From: an uncultured Aquimarina sp.
Lineage (GTDB): Bacteria; Bacteroidota; Bacteroidia; Flavobacteriales; Flavobacteriaceae
Direction of reading: 5' to 3'
DNA length: 55,383 nucleotides
Assembly (NCBI GenBank): GCA_947498775.1
Contig: CANMLL010000025.1
Coordinates: 1-55,383 of the forward strand
Each line of letters begins with the position of its first letter. Position 1 is the stretch's first letter. Below, one piece after another: positions 18,080 to 26,195 of the stretch. The notes below the pieces were generated by a model. That model had not been told where the DNA came from and did not search any database. It worked only from the letters and a program-made list of their open reading frames with translations. The position numbers and the translations under genes are program-made.

Positions 18080-18274
18080 ATGAAAGAAGGAACAGTAAAA
18101 TTTTTCAATAGTGCCAAAGGATTTGGCTTTATTAAACTCAAGGATTCTGATGAGGATATCTTTGTACACCAAAGCGGTATTATAGATGAAATTCGTGAGA
18201 ACGACAACGTAAAATTTACGGTGGAAAGAGGTCAAAAGGGAATGAACGCAGTCAATGTTGAATTGGTCAAATAA
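18080..18274 (+). CDS. cspA: Cold shock protein (CspA family)
   Basis: 64 residues, the normal size of a single cold shock domain. Both RNA-binding motifs are present: KGFGFI (RNP1) and DIFVHQS (RNP2). It opens with MKEGTVKFFNSAKGFGFI. A cytoplasmic single-strand nucleic-acid binder and RNA chaperone. Followed by a strong terminator, so monocistronic. Confidence 0.96.
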   Translation: MKEGTVKFFNSAKGFGFIKLKDSDEDIFVHQSGIIDEIRENDNVKFTVERGQKGMNAVNVELVK

Positions 18275-18298
18275 TGGATAATATATTTCTAAAACTGT

Positions 18299-18328
18299 TA
18301 AAAAGCCATCTGTTGAAGATGGCTTTTT
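18299..18328 (+). terminator. Terminator of the cold shock gene
   Basis: AAAAGCCATC (18301-18310) pairs with GATGGCTTTT (18318-18327) around TGTTGAA and ends in a T-run. Confidence 0.9.
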
Positions 18329-18383
18329 ATGTCTTATTTCCTATGCTGATGATGCACTTAAAATTTTTTTACTCGATAATCGA

Positions 18384-18465
18384 GATTTAAATGCTCCGAG
18401 GCTTGCCTCGAAATTTAAAATCATTTTCTAAACAATGCTTCGAGGACTTGCCCCAGAGGTTGTTT
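18384..18465. repeat. Two related palindromic (REP-like) elements in tandem
   Basis: 18384-18422 is a palindrome with a CGAGGCTTGCCTCG core inside ATTTAAA arms. 18430-18465 is a second one, AAACAA..TTGTTT around CTTCGAGGACTTGCCCC. The shared TGCTYCGAGG-CTTGCC core suggests members of one repeat family. They fill most of the gap between the cold shock gene and the next gene. Confidence 0.7.
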
Positions 18466-18572
18466 ACTAAAATCTAAGTTCAAGGATAATTGAGATATTG
18501 GGATTGTACGAGTATGCTTAAAACGGTTTAAATATATATTCAGAGACTAGAACTCTTAATAAAGATCAAAAA

Positions 18573-18920
18573 ATGACAATACGAATAAAATTATTCCTAA
18601 TAACGTTGATTTCATTTTCCATTTCTCATTCCCAAGAAATAAACCAAATAGAACATTTAGAGGGGGTTTATCAAGGGCAGGTTGAGGGCGGCTATTTGTT
18701 TTGTTGTAAAACCGCATCTGGATTTGAAAGAATATTGGTTTTTAATGAAATTCTGTCAGTTATACTAGAAAAATATCCGTTGCATATTGATAAACATGTC
18801 GGAGAAAGCTTTATCATCTCGTTTATTAAGGATATAATTATTGAGAAAAAAGAGAGTAGGGAATTATCAACCGTAATACGTTTACAGAAGCTTGTGCCTG
18901 GACAACATCTTCAAAAATGA
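18573..18920 (+). CDS. Small secreted hypothetical protein
   Basis: 115 residues. A signal peptide (MTIRIKLFLITLISFSISHS) is followed by a mature part of about 95 residues with two adjacent Cys (FCCK) and a basic end. No family recognised. The next gene, an AraC-type protein, follows after 61 bp on the same strand. Confidence 0.5.
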   Translation: MTIRIKLFLITLISFSISHSQEINQIEHLEGVYQGQVEGGYLFCCKTASGFERILVFNEILSVILEKYPLHIDKHVGESFIISFIKDIIIEKKESRELSTVIRLQKLVPGQHLQK

Positions 18921-18981
18921 TATAAAATCTTAATTTTTAACAAAAAACAAATACCTCTTTAAAATATAAGCGTATATAAAC

Positions 18982-19548
18982 ATGAGCACAAAATTATTCA
19001 TTAAATACATGGTCAGTTTACGATGCAAACTCATGGTTAAAGAAGAGTTAAAAAAACTTGGATTGAATTATGTCGTTTTAGAATTAGGTGTTATTGAACT
19101 TTTAGAAGATATTACCAAAGACCAACGTATACAATTGAAGAAAAATCTAAGTAAATCTGGCTTAGAATTAATGGAAAATAAAAAAAGTATTCTAATTGAA
19201 AAAATAAGAAATATTATTATCGAAATGATTCATTATACAGATCAATTGCCTAAAGTCAATTATTCTGATTATATAAGTGAAAAAGTGGGTTATAACTATA
19301 CATATTTAGCAAATATATTTTCAGAAGTAAAAGGAATTACTATTCAGCAATTCATAATTATTCATAAAATTGAAAGGGTCAAAGAGTTGCTTATTTATGA
19401 TGAACTAAATCTTACCGAAATCTCCTATAGACTACATTACAGTAGTGTGGCACATTTATCCAATCAATTCAAAAAAATCACAGGTTTGACCCCAACATTT
19501 TATAAGCAACTGAAAGAAAAACGTAAACAAAATCTGGAGGATTTATAA
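18982..19548 (+). CDS. AraC-type helix-turn-helix protein
   Basis: 188 residues. The C-terminal 100 residues form an AraC DNA-binding domain: first HTH around YISEKVGYNYTYLANIFSEV, second around LTEISYRLHYSSVAHLSNQF, with the family ending KKITGLTPTFYKQL. The N-terminal 85 residues are a short helical and sheet region, not a cupin sensor. Compact AraC proteins of this shape are frequent in Flavobacteriia. Target unknown. Confidence 0.85.
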   Translation: MSTKLFIKYMVSLRCKLMVKEELKKLGLNYVVLELGVIELLEDITKDQRIQLKKNLSKSGLELMENKKSILIEKIRNIIIEMIHYTDQLPKVNYSDYISEKVGYNYTYLANIFSEVKGITIQQFIIIHKIERVKELLIYDELNLTEISYRLHYSSVAHLSNQFKKITGLTPTFYKQLKEKRKQNLEDL

Positions 19549-19611
19549 TTGATGTCGTATTATAGTTTGTTTGATGTCCTTAATACTCAATACTGCAGAA
19601 AAGTGTGATAT

Positions 19612-19640
19612 ATGTAACGTAGGTCCGCCATAATGTAACG
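19612..19640. promoter_or_regulatory. Direct repeat ATGTAACG, two copies 21 bp apart
   Basis: ATGTAACG occurs at 19612-19619 and 19633-19640, start to start 21 bp (two helical turns), about 90 bp before the small basic gene. Could be a regulator binding site. Confidence 0.3.
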
Positions 19641-19728
19641 CTTTAATTCATTAATTAACTGATTTTTGTTTACATATCAAACTGCTTTTATATGTGGTGT
19701 GTTATTAATAATCTAAAAACAGAGAATC

Positions 19729-19845
19729 ATGTCAAAAGGAAACGAAGGTAAATCTAAGTCAGGTAAAAAATCTCCAGCAAAAAGTTTGAAAGAAAAAAGA
19801 GCCGCAAAGGCTGCAAAAAGAAAAGAGAAAAGAAGTGAGGAATGA
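19729..19845 (+). CDS. Small, highly basic 38-residue protein
   Basis: ATG 19729 to TGA 19843-19845 encodes MSKGNEGKSKSGKKSPAKSL followed by KEKRAAKAAKRKEKRSEE. Nearly half the residues are Lys or Arg and there are almost no hydrophobic ones, like a histone-tail-type or ribosome-associated peptide. The regular codon pattern and clear start support a real gene. Similar short basic proteins occur in other flavobacteria, from memory. It lies among stress-type genes. Nucleic-acid binding is inferred only from charge. Confidence 0.6.
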   Translation: MSKGNEGKSKSGKKSPAKSLKEKRAAKAAKRKEKRSEE

Positions 19846-19908
19846 ACGTTAATTACAAATCGTGATTACCGTATTCTAGTTTAGCATTAATCTTCCAGCA
19901 TATTGTCA

Positions 19909-20259
19909 ATGAAAAATCAAGAATTAGAAAAATCCTTTAAGCATAAATTGATTGACACTATTGATTATGTGCCTGGATCCGTAGTTATGAAAGCAATCCT
20001 AAAGAAAAAAACAGGAATCGTAGCCATATCGTCATTTGATAGTGGAGAAGCATTACTCTCTAAAACATCTCCTTTTGACAATCTTATTCAGATTATTGAC
20101 GGAGAAGCTGAGATTATTATTAATGAGGAATCAAATACCATCAAAACTGGTCACGTGATCATTATCCCGGCTCATACAAGAAATGTAGTAAAGGCGCATA
20201 AACGTTTTAAAATGATATCGATCATCATTAAAAGTGGTTATGAAGATGTAAGTATTTAG
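19909..20259 (+). CDS. Small cupin-domain protein
   Basis: 116 residues from ATG 19909 (a TTG six bases upstream is ignored). One cupin barrel: motif 1 is degenerate (SSFDSGEALLSKTSPFDNLI, without the two His), while the middle DGEAEIIINEE and motif 2 GHVIIIPAHTRN retain the shape and one His. With metal ligands largely missing, a binding rather than catalytic role is likely. Cytoplasmic. Target unknown. Confidence 0.75.
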   Translation: MKNQELEKSFKHKLIDTIDYVPGSVVMKAILKKKTGIVAISSFDSGEALLSKTSPFDNLIQIIDGEAEIIINEESNTIKTGHVIIIPAHTRNVVKAHKRFKMISIIIKSGYEDVSI

Positions 20260-20277
20260 TATTTAAATATAAAACAT

Positions 20278-20472
20278 TTGAAAGGGCAAGAAAGTAAATT
20301 CAAACCGGGCGATACTGTTTATACAAAAATAAACCCTGATGTTAAATCGATTGTGCGCTTATATTAACGTCGAATATACTATTGCAAATTTACTAAAAAT
20401 CCAGAGAAAAAAGAAGTTATATTTTTTGAAAAAAGAGCTTTTATAATGATTGATTGTAACGACAAAAGTTAA
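20278..20472 (+). pseudogene. Stop-interrupted relative of the small protein at 24843-25025
   Basis: The frame reads FKPGDTVYTKINPDVKSIVR-LY, stop TAA (20365-20367), then RRIYYCKFTKNPEKKEVIFF to a second stop at 20470-20472. This matches the intact 60-residue protein (GDTVFTKINPNISLIVRRY, then GIYYCGFQNDPDRWELGL) on both sides of the stop in the same frame. There is no ATG; a TTG at 20278 is the only start candidate. Confidence 0.7.
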
Positions 20473-20495
20473 GAACAAAATAACATATACATAAA

Positions 20496-21536
20496 ATGAC
20501 ACAAGGATTAGGCATAACAAAAAAGCAAAGCTTTCATTTTGACATTTCAAAAAAGAAGCCGAAGATTGCCTATTTCATATTGGTTCGCCGTTTCCCCAGA
20601 CAGTTTAAACGATTGTTTAAAGCCATTTACCATCCAGAAAACCACTACTTAATACAGATCGATCAAGAGGTTGATATAAACATTGAAAAAGGTGTTAAAA
20701 CATTTTTGGAAGATTACTCCAGCGTTTATCTTTTAAAAAGTGAAAATGTAGAGAGGGGAGCATATAGTACGGTACAGTCTCAAATTAATGGAATGAAATA
20801 TCTCTTAAACCGTTGTCTGAAATGGGATTTTTTTATTAATCTAAGCGATCAGGATTTTCCTTTGAAATCTCAAGATTTTATTTTTGATTTTTTGAGTAGG
20901 AATAAAGAAAAAAACTTTATAAAAACAGCCAATCAAATTAAGAAGAAATCTGATACGCTGAACCGCGTTGAAAACCATTTTCAGGAGATAGATATTGGCT
21001 TTTCGGGCATACCCTATAAAAGGTCTTTCATGAAAAATGTGACGTGGTATGTTGGTGGACAATGGATGATCTTAACCAGAGCATGCTGCGAATTTATCTG
21101 CCACAGTTCCGAAGTGAAAAAGTTCGAAAGTTTCTTTCGTAAGATCTTAATTGCCGATAAATCATTTTTTCAAACTACACTAATGAATACTTCATTCAAA
21201 GAAACGATTATAAACAATGATAAAAGAGTTGTTATAAGGATAGCCGATGGCGATATAAAATTGAAACCAAAAACTTTGACAAGAGCAGATATTGACTTCT
21301 TAATGCAAGGAGACAACTTATTTGCCAGAAAATTTGATGAAGCAGTAGATGAATCTATATTGAATATTTTAGAGAAAGCTTTGAACACAGATCAAATAAC
21401 AGATCATTCTAATAGTATTGATTTTGACCTTATTTCAACGTTTAATATTGACACAAAAAGTAGCATATTAGATTCGGAAACAATCATAAACCCATCAATT
21501 CAACTAACTAAACAAATACTTAATGGTAGTAAATAA
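20496..21536 (+). CDS. GT14-type glycosyltransferase (Core-2/I-branching enzyme family)
   Basis: 346 residues. The core KIAYFILVRRFPRQFKRLFK, then HYLIQIDQEVD, the FINLSDQDFPLK motif and the late GGQWMILTRACCEFI segment are the hallmarks of the Branch family (GT14), which in animals transfers GlcNAc or xylose. No signal peptide or membrane helix, so it acts in the cytoplasm, probably on a surface glycan precursor. The C-terminal 80 residues are family-external. Lies 24 bp after the pseudogene remnant and 8 bp before the CsbD-like gene, so the latter is cotranscribed. Confidence 0.8.
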   Translation: MTQGLGITKKQSFHFDISKKKPKIAYFILVRRFPRQFKRLFKAIYHPENHYLIQIDQEVDINIEKGVKTFLEDYSSVYLLKSENVERGAYSTVQSQINGMKYLLNRCLKWDFFINLSDQDFPLKSQDFIFDFLSRNKEKNFIKTANQIKKKSDTLNRVENHFQEIDIGFSGIPYKRSFMKNVTWYVGGQWMILTRACCEFICHSSEVKKFESFFRKILIADKSFFQTTLMNTSFKETIINNDKRVVIRIADGDIKLKPKTLTRADIDFLMQGDNLFARKFDEAVDESILNILEKALNTDQITDHSNSIDFDLISTFNIDTKSSILDSETIINPSIQLTKQILNGSK

Positions 21537-21544
21537 ATAATAAA

Positions 21545-21739
21545 ATGGTTAAAACAAATATTACGAGAAGTTGGAGAGAGCAAAAGGTAATGCTGAAACG
21601 GAGATTCTCTTTTTTATCTGACAAAGATTTTGATTTTGAAGATGAGCAAAAAGAAATGATGCTTGATAATCTTGCTATTAAGCTTAAGAAAACCAGAGCA
21701 GAGTTAGAGTTACTTTTTGCTGAGCTCCAAACCTATTGA
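21545..21739 (+). CDS. CsbD-like general stress protein
   Basis: 64 residues. The pattern sWReqKvmLKrrFsfLsDkDf, then KLKKTRAELELL, matches the short CsbD-type fold often annotated as general stress protein in flavobacteria. Cytoplasmic, helical, charged. It starts 8 bp after the glycosyltransferase gene. Exact function is unknown in the family. Confidence 0.65.
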   Translation: MVKTNITRSWREQKVMLKRRFSFLSDKDFDFEDEQKEMMLDNLAIKLKKTRAELELLFAELQTY

Positions 21740-21931
21740 TTTTTTATAATCAAGAACAAAAACCTTCAATTTTTCTTTGAGTACTTTTACATCAGAATTG
21801 GTATAAGAATATTGAAACCGTCATTTGAGAAAAGAAATATGGTTTAGTTAAACCTATTTTATTTATTAAAACTGCGTAATGAGGTTTTCGGGAGCAATAA
21901 AATATAACGTTTTAAAAAAAATACAACATTT

Positions 21932-23725
21932 CTAAAGATAAAAAAACACTTTATCCGGATAATTAAGATTGGCTGACTGTACAAACGATTCTTCTAAAAT
22001 ACCATAGTTAGCATATTTCTTATTTTTTTCTACCGCCCAACCAATATTGCCATAGTCAAAATGCCAATATTCTTTATGATCACATACAAAATCTTCATCT
22101 TCGAAAAGTTTCATCAGAAGTTTGCGATTTTTCTTTGCTTCTTCACTAATGTCAGGATGTTTGGGATAACATTTTTCATTTAAATCAATATGTAATCCAT
22201 TGTTGGTTCCAAAATCCAGTACACATTTCTTACTCAAATCATAAATCAACGCATCAACTGCCCCTCCTGTAGAATGGGTAGATTGCCTTTTGGGAGCAAT
22301 AAATCTTGATACTATTTCGTCAATTTCTTCTATGGTTTTTTTGGGATGTTTCTTTTTCATAAAACTGGCTTTTTGATCCCATAGTTTTTGTTGATGCTCA
22401 AATGACCTCCATGCTGACCTAATGATTAGTTTTTTGCCTTGATTATCAAGAAGTTTACTAATTCGGCCTATTTTTTTATATACCTCTTTTCTAACCAAAT
22501 AGCGATAGTTTTTTTGAATGGACTTTTCAAATATTAAATTAAAATCCGAATCCTGAAGACTTATCAATGGTGAGTGATCCTCCTTCACAGGCATCATAGC
22601 TGTTTTCTTTTTGTGCAACCTGTCTTTTTCTTCTACGATGGCGCAGTACTCTTTTGCGCTTATAGGGATAATAATGTTTTTAGAAATATAGGATGAATTC
22701 ATAGCAGTAACTAATGCTCCATACTTTAATGTAAATGATATATCGCTACCAACTTTTAAGTCCTCTTTTTTAGCATTGATTATAATATGATCACCACCGG
22801 CTCCCAAGATTTCAATATCCAATTTTGGAGTTAATCCAGTCACCATTACATCTTGAACGCCCATCGCCAGGATAGCCCGTCGTATCATGCCTTGGTCTTT
22901 AAATTTTGGTTTGTTACCAAAGGCATCCAGACCAATCTCGCCATTTGGTACCGATGATTTGTTTTTCAATTCTATAATTTCAGCCACTAGCATAAAAGCG
23001 TCTTGATAAAGTTTTGGAATCGGTTTTCCTGTTAAAGGTTCATAACCTAAAAATATAGATTCTCCTAATCTCAAATTGTTTATCCTTCCAACATCTTTTG
23101 TAGTGATGAACCAATTATAATTAGCCGAATTTCCTCCTGAAATTATGGATAGTTTAATATGAAACTTTTTTTCAATATTAATGGCAATAGCAGAGAGTAT
23201 GTCCATCTTTTCTGCTGTGGGTTTAACTCCTGAAAAACAAGCAAGATTTGTACCTATTCCTTCAAGTTTAATACCTTTAAGAGTTAGTACCTTTTTTATA
23301 GTATTTTCTAATTGTGATGGGACTATACCTTCGCGCAAATCACCTAATTCTACCATGATTATGATTTTATGGATCTTACCATGTAGTATAGCAAATTCTG
23401 AAAGTTTTTTTATAACAGATAACTCAGAATTTAAACTCATATCGGTATCTAATACTACTGATTCTGCCTGGCTCATCATAGGAGTCCTAATCAATAAGAA
23501 AGTAGCTTTAACACCAGCATTACGCATTTTTTTGATATTTGTTATTCTTGAATCGGCAAGAATTTTAACCCCACTTTTTACCAAAATATTGGCAATATGC
23601 GGATGTGCACAAACTCCTTTAGTAACAGCAATTATGTCTATACCCTTTGACCGAAAAGAGGAACTTAGCGTCTTGGCGTTATGAGCAATTTTGCTAAGAT
23701 TAATATCTATTCTTGGGGTTGACAT
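21932..23725 (-). CDS. Fusion of a PLP amino-acid racemase (alanine/ornithine type) with a VanX-type D,D-dipeptidase
   Basis: 597 residues. N-terminal part (1 to about 355) is a fold-III PLP racemase of the alanine/ornithine family: PLP lysine is Lys36 in AVTKGVC, with SGGNSANY and RLGESIFLGYEP later. C-terminal part (about 385-580) is peptidase M15D (VanX): Arg in RSAWRSF, Zn ligands His484 and Asp491 in STHSTGGAVD, catalytic Glu552 and Zn ligand His555 in EYWHF. Spacings fit VanX. No signal peptide, so cytoplasmic. Together it could split D-Ala-D-Ala-like dipeptides and racemise a released amino acid. Its start overlaps the DUF1611 gene by 19 bp. Confidence 0.88.
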   Translation of the reverse strand: MSTPRIDINLSKIAHNAKTLSSSFRSKGIDIIAVTKGVCAHPHIANILVKSGVKILADSRITNIKKMRNAGVKATFLLIRTPMMSQAESVVLDTDMSLNSELSVIKKLSEFAILHGKIHKIIIMVELGDLREGIVPSQLENTIKKVLTLKGIKLEGIGTNLACFSGVKPTAEKMDILSAIAINIEKKFHIKLSIISGGNSANYNWFITTKDVGRINNLRLGESIFLGYEPLTGKPIPKLYQDAFMLVAEIIELKNKSSVPNGEIGLDAFGNKPKFKDQGMIRRAILAMGVQDVMVTGLTPKLDIEILGAGGDHIIINAKKEDLKVGSDISFTLKYGALVTAMNSSYISKNIIIPISAKEYCAIVEEKDRLHKKKTAMMPVKEDHSPLISLQDSDFNLIFEKSIQKNYRYLVRKEVYKKIGRISKLLDNQGKKLIIRSAWRSFEHQQKLWDQKASFMKKKHPKKTIEEIDEIVSRFIAPKRQSTHSTGGAVDALIYDLSKKCVLDFGTNNGLHIDLNEKCYPKHPDISEEAKKNRKLLMKLFEDEDFVCDHKEYWHFDYGNIGWAVEKNKKYANYGILEESFVQSANLNYPDKVFFYL

Positions 23726-24807
23726 AGTAGTGGGTTGACACGAATTAAATCAGGGAATATTTCATAAAGCTTTTTTATCAGCTTATTACAGTCATTTTTT
23801 AAGACATCAGTGACTGGTAGTTGATATTTTTCTTCATAAGTCCTTGTTGTACTTTCAACTTCTTGGTCATTCATATTTTCATGATTGATTGTGATTGCAA
23901 TTACTTTAGATCCAGAGAAGGCTTCTAACATTTTTATTTCACTTTCAAGTGTTGGCATAGGGATTTTAGGAAAATCACATCTGGCACGCCTTTTGGGTGG
24001 ATGTTGGAGGATAATAGCCTTAGGCATCGCACCTCGAAGGATTGCACTTGAAGAGGTAAATGCCGGATGACTTAGTGCTCCTTGTCCCTCTACTACAATA
24101 ATATCGGGTTGCTCTTTGAGTGCTTCCAGAATAGCATTTTCAACTTCTCCAGTTGCAAAGCCAGAACTTAGCATATCTATAGCAATACCGTATTTTGAAC
24201 CTTGAAGTATTCCTGTCTGACCTGTAGTTATAAAGATGGCGTTTAACCCTTCATTTTTTAGAGCTTCTACCAACTTAAGTGCTGTAGTTCGCTTACCAAC
24301 AGCACAATCTGTGCCTGATACTGTTATTATAGGAGTTTGAACGCCTCGTATCTGCCCGGTAAAATTGTGGAGATTTTCTTTTGAAGGTGGTTTTCTTACG
24401 TCAAAAATGGATACATTATATTTTTTTGCGAGACGAATACAAACTTCGTCATCTGAAAGAAATTCTGGAAGCCCATTTACAATATGTAACCCAGCTTTGA
24501 TGGCAGTGTAAATAATTTTTTTCTCATCATCATTAAGTAACGGCTTGAGAGGAGCAATTCCGTAGATGAAGTATTCTGGAATACTCTCTAACATTTGAAT
24601 GGCTTGATTAAAATTCTGGAATATTGGTATCTCATTTTTAATTCCATCAAGATACTCTCCTGCATCAAGATTTGATTTTGTACTATCAATAACACCAACA
24701 ATTTCATACTTGTCAGAATGCCTAACAAGACCGTTTGCTACTTTGCCATCTAGTTTACCAAATTCATTTTCGCAATAAACAATTGCTGATGTTTTCATAA
24801 TTTTCAT
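23707..24807 (-). CDS. DUF1611 family protein (Rossmann plus P-loop, DgcN-like)
   Basis: 366 residues. An N-terminal Rossmann-like region (about 5-150) precedes a P-loop domain with Walker A GTDCAVGKRTT (165-175, Lys172) and the segment VVEGQGALSHPAF. This is the DUF1611 architecture. The family includes DgcN, reported to acylate D-glutamate in marine bacteria, and members often lie next to dipeptide epimerases. Here the neighbour is the racemase-VanX fusion, with a 19-bp overlap, which supports a D-amino-acid or peptidoglycan-peptide role. Two in-frame ATGs (24807, 24798) are possible starts. Confidence 0.85.
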   Translation of the reverse strand: MKIMKTSAIVYCENEFGKLDGKVANGLVRHSDKYEIVGVIDSTKSNLDAGEYLDGIKNEIPIFQNFNQAIQMLESIPEYFIYGIAPLKPLLNDDEKKIIYTAIKAGLHIVNGLPEFLSDDEVCIRLAKKYNVSIFDVRKPPSKENLHNFTGQIRGVQTPIITVSGTDCAVGKRTTALKLVEALKNEGLNAIFITTGQTGILQGSKYGIAIDMLSSGFATGEVENAILEALKEQPDIIVVEGQGALSHPAFTSSSAILRGAMPKAIILQHPPKRRARCDFPKIPMPTLESEIKMLEAFSGSKVIAITINHENMNDQEVESTTRTYEEKYQLPVTDVLKNDCNKLIKKLYEIFPDLIRVNPLLCQPQE

Positions 24808-24842
24808 AATTTAAGATATAGTAAGTTAATCTCGGCAATAGT

Positions 24843-25025
24843 TTAACTTCCTACGAGTGCTCTTGCAGACAAACCTAACTCCCATCGATCAGGGTCATTT
24901 TGAAATCCACAGTAGTAGATCCCATCAATATATCGTCTTACTATCAGCGAGATATTAGGATTTATCTTAGTAAATACCGTATCACCTATTTCATATTTTA
25001 GAACTACATTTTTATTTAGTTTCAT
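24843..25025 (-). CDS. Small SH3-like protein heading the racemase operon
   Basis: 60 residues (MKLNKNVVLKYEIGDTVFTK and on), predicted small beta barrel, with GIYYCGFQNDPDRWEL in the middle. It begins the minus-strand operon: 35 bp separate it from the DUF1611 gene. A relative with an internal stop lies at 20278-20472, so the family is real. Function is not known; the compact barrel suggests a binding or regulatory module. Confidence 0.6.
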   Translation of the reverse strand: MKLNKNVVLKYEIGDTVFTKINPNISLIVRRYIDGIYYCGFQNDPDRWELGLSARALVGS

Positions 25026-25175
25026 AATTAATATTTGAAGAGGCTTACTTTTTATTTCTTTTAACCCCAGAGAATTAGTTTATAAGGAAACAATCTCTGA
25101 GGATAAAAAGAATCAGAAAAAAAATGACGACGTTAAAGAATCCTTTTGAATGACCTTAAGGTTTTGATTACTTAT

Positions 25176-25302
25176 ATATAGCTAAATCTATATTATTTGT
25201 CATGCTGAACTTGATTCAGCATCTCATTAACATACGTATTACCTTGTAAGATGAGATCCCAAATCTAGTTTGGGATGACATTATATACCAATTTAGCTAT
25301 AT
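25176..25302. repeat. Composite palindromic repeat with 12-bp terminal inverted repeats
   Basis: ATATAGCTAAAT (25176-25187) is exactly inverted as ATTTAGCTATAT (25291-25302). Inside lie two smaller hairpins: GCTGAACTTGATTCAGC and TCCCAAATCTAGTTTGGGA, framed by TGTCAT..ATGACA. It resembles the mobile palindromic repeats that are widespread in flavobacterial genomes. Confidence 0.75.
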
Positions 25303-25904
25303 CGTCTTTTTACATTGATTTATATCTCTTTTTAAAATTTTCTCACCAAAGAATATTTGTTTTCATTCAACTGTATTAAGAAAGGCAGAGTCTTTAATTT
25401 CTGCCTTTTTATTACCTGAATGTTTTGTAGTATTATCAAATACTCCGAATTCATTATTACTTTAGTAATTCTAGATCTTTAAGATCTAAGATAATTATGT
25501 CTACCTATAAAACTTAATTATTGTGTCTATCACAAAGTTCTGTATAATTAACTGATATAGGGTTATAGAATTAGGAATGGAATGTTACATAAATCATAGG
25601 TTCAATATGATATCAAGTTTAAAAGTTTTCAGAAGATTTTACCCAGTTGCAGACTTTTGTAAAACAGGAATTTAAATTTGGAAGTTCGATATAGAAGAAA
25701 AACAGGAATTTATATTTAGAATTATGTTCAAATATTACCTACGACTCTCTGGGTCCGACAGGCTTTTATAAACCTAATTCAGAATTAAGTGTTAAGATAG
25801 ATAAGGAATTGAAAGATTTTAAGTTCATATTGATCAATTTAATAATAAAGATCAATAAAGCTTAACATTTATTATGTCACCAAATCTGTCACCATAAAAT
25901 TAAA
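25303..25904. other. Gene-free stretch
   Basis: Only degenerate sequence seen. A short frame near 25782-25864 (NSELSVKIDKELKDFKFILI) may be a remnant. Apart from the hairpin at 25381-25410 I see no signal. Confidence 0.3.
25381..25410 (+). terminator. Orphan terminator-like hairpin
   Basis: AAAGGCAGA (25381-25389) pairs with TCTGCCTTT (25400-25408) and is followed by TT. No + strand gene precedes it, which suggests that a gene has been lost here. Confidence 0.55.
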
Positions 25905-26027
25905 AGGTCTGAAAAGTAACTTTCTCTGTCATTTCGAGCGGAGTCGAGAAATAATAACCTTTGGTTTTCAATAGATTCCGACTCCGCTCGATGTGACAGA
26001 ACCGTAAATAATATACTTTTCAGACCT
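25905..26027. repeat. Nested inverted repeat (REP-like core with 14-bp outer arms)
   Basis: Outer arms AGGTCTGAAAAGTA (25905-25918) and TACTTTTCAGACCT (26014-26027) are exact complements. Inner arms 25926-25950 and 25976-25999 (core TCGAGCGGAGTCG against CGACTCCGCTCGA) are nearly complementary. Confidence 0.8.
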
Positions 26028-26033
26028 CTTCTT

Positions 26034-26195
26034 GTGACCTCGGCAGGATTGGCTAAGGCCTTTCCTGACAAAGCTCCGCTTTGAGAATCAACAAAAGAAA
26101 CTTTCGCCTCACTCAAAATAAAAAAGCAAGCTCTTTTATTTTGAGCTTGCTTCGTTTCAACTTTTTGTTGATTCATTCGTGACCTCGGCAGGATT
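26034..26195. repeat. 17-bp direct repeat made from the tRNA-Arg 3' end
   Basis: GTGACCTCGGCAGGATT occurs at 26034-26050 and again at 26179-26195, where it is the 3' end of tRNA-Arg (minus strand). The 128 bp between hold two interlocked inverted repeats (CTCAAAATAAAA/TTTTATTTTGAG and AAGCAAGCTC/GAGCTTGCTT). Confidence 0.75.

Noticed and set aside
23181..23684. 167-residue plus-strand frame inside the racemase domain
   Set aside because: Antisense shadow of the conserved PLP domain.
21932..24807. Vancomycin-resistance operon
   Set aside because: VanX-like domain alone is not enough: there is no VanA-like ligase, VanH or VanRS in the window.
25176..26027. CRISPR array
   Set aside because: Repeats are palindromic and occur as single composite elements with no regular repeat-spacer pattern; no cas genes in the window.
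25889..26176. 95-residue open frame on the minus strand
   Set aside because: It runs through the nested palindromes and the duplicated tRNA end; repeats explain it better than a gene.
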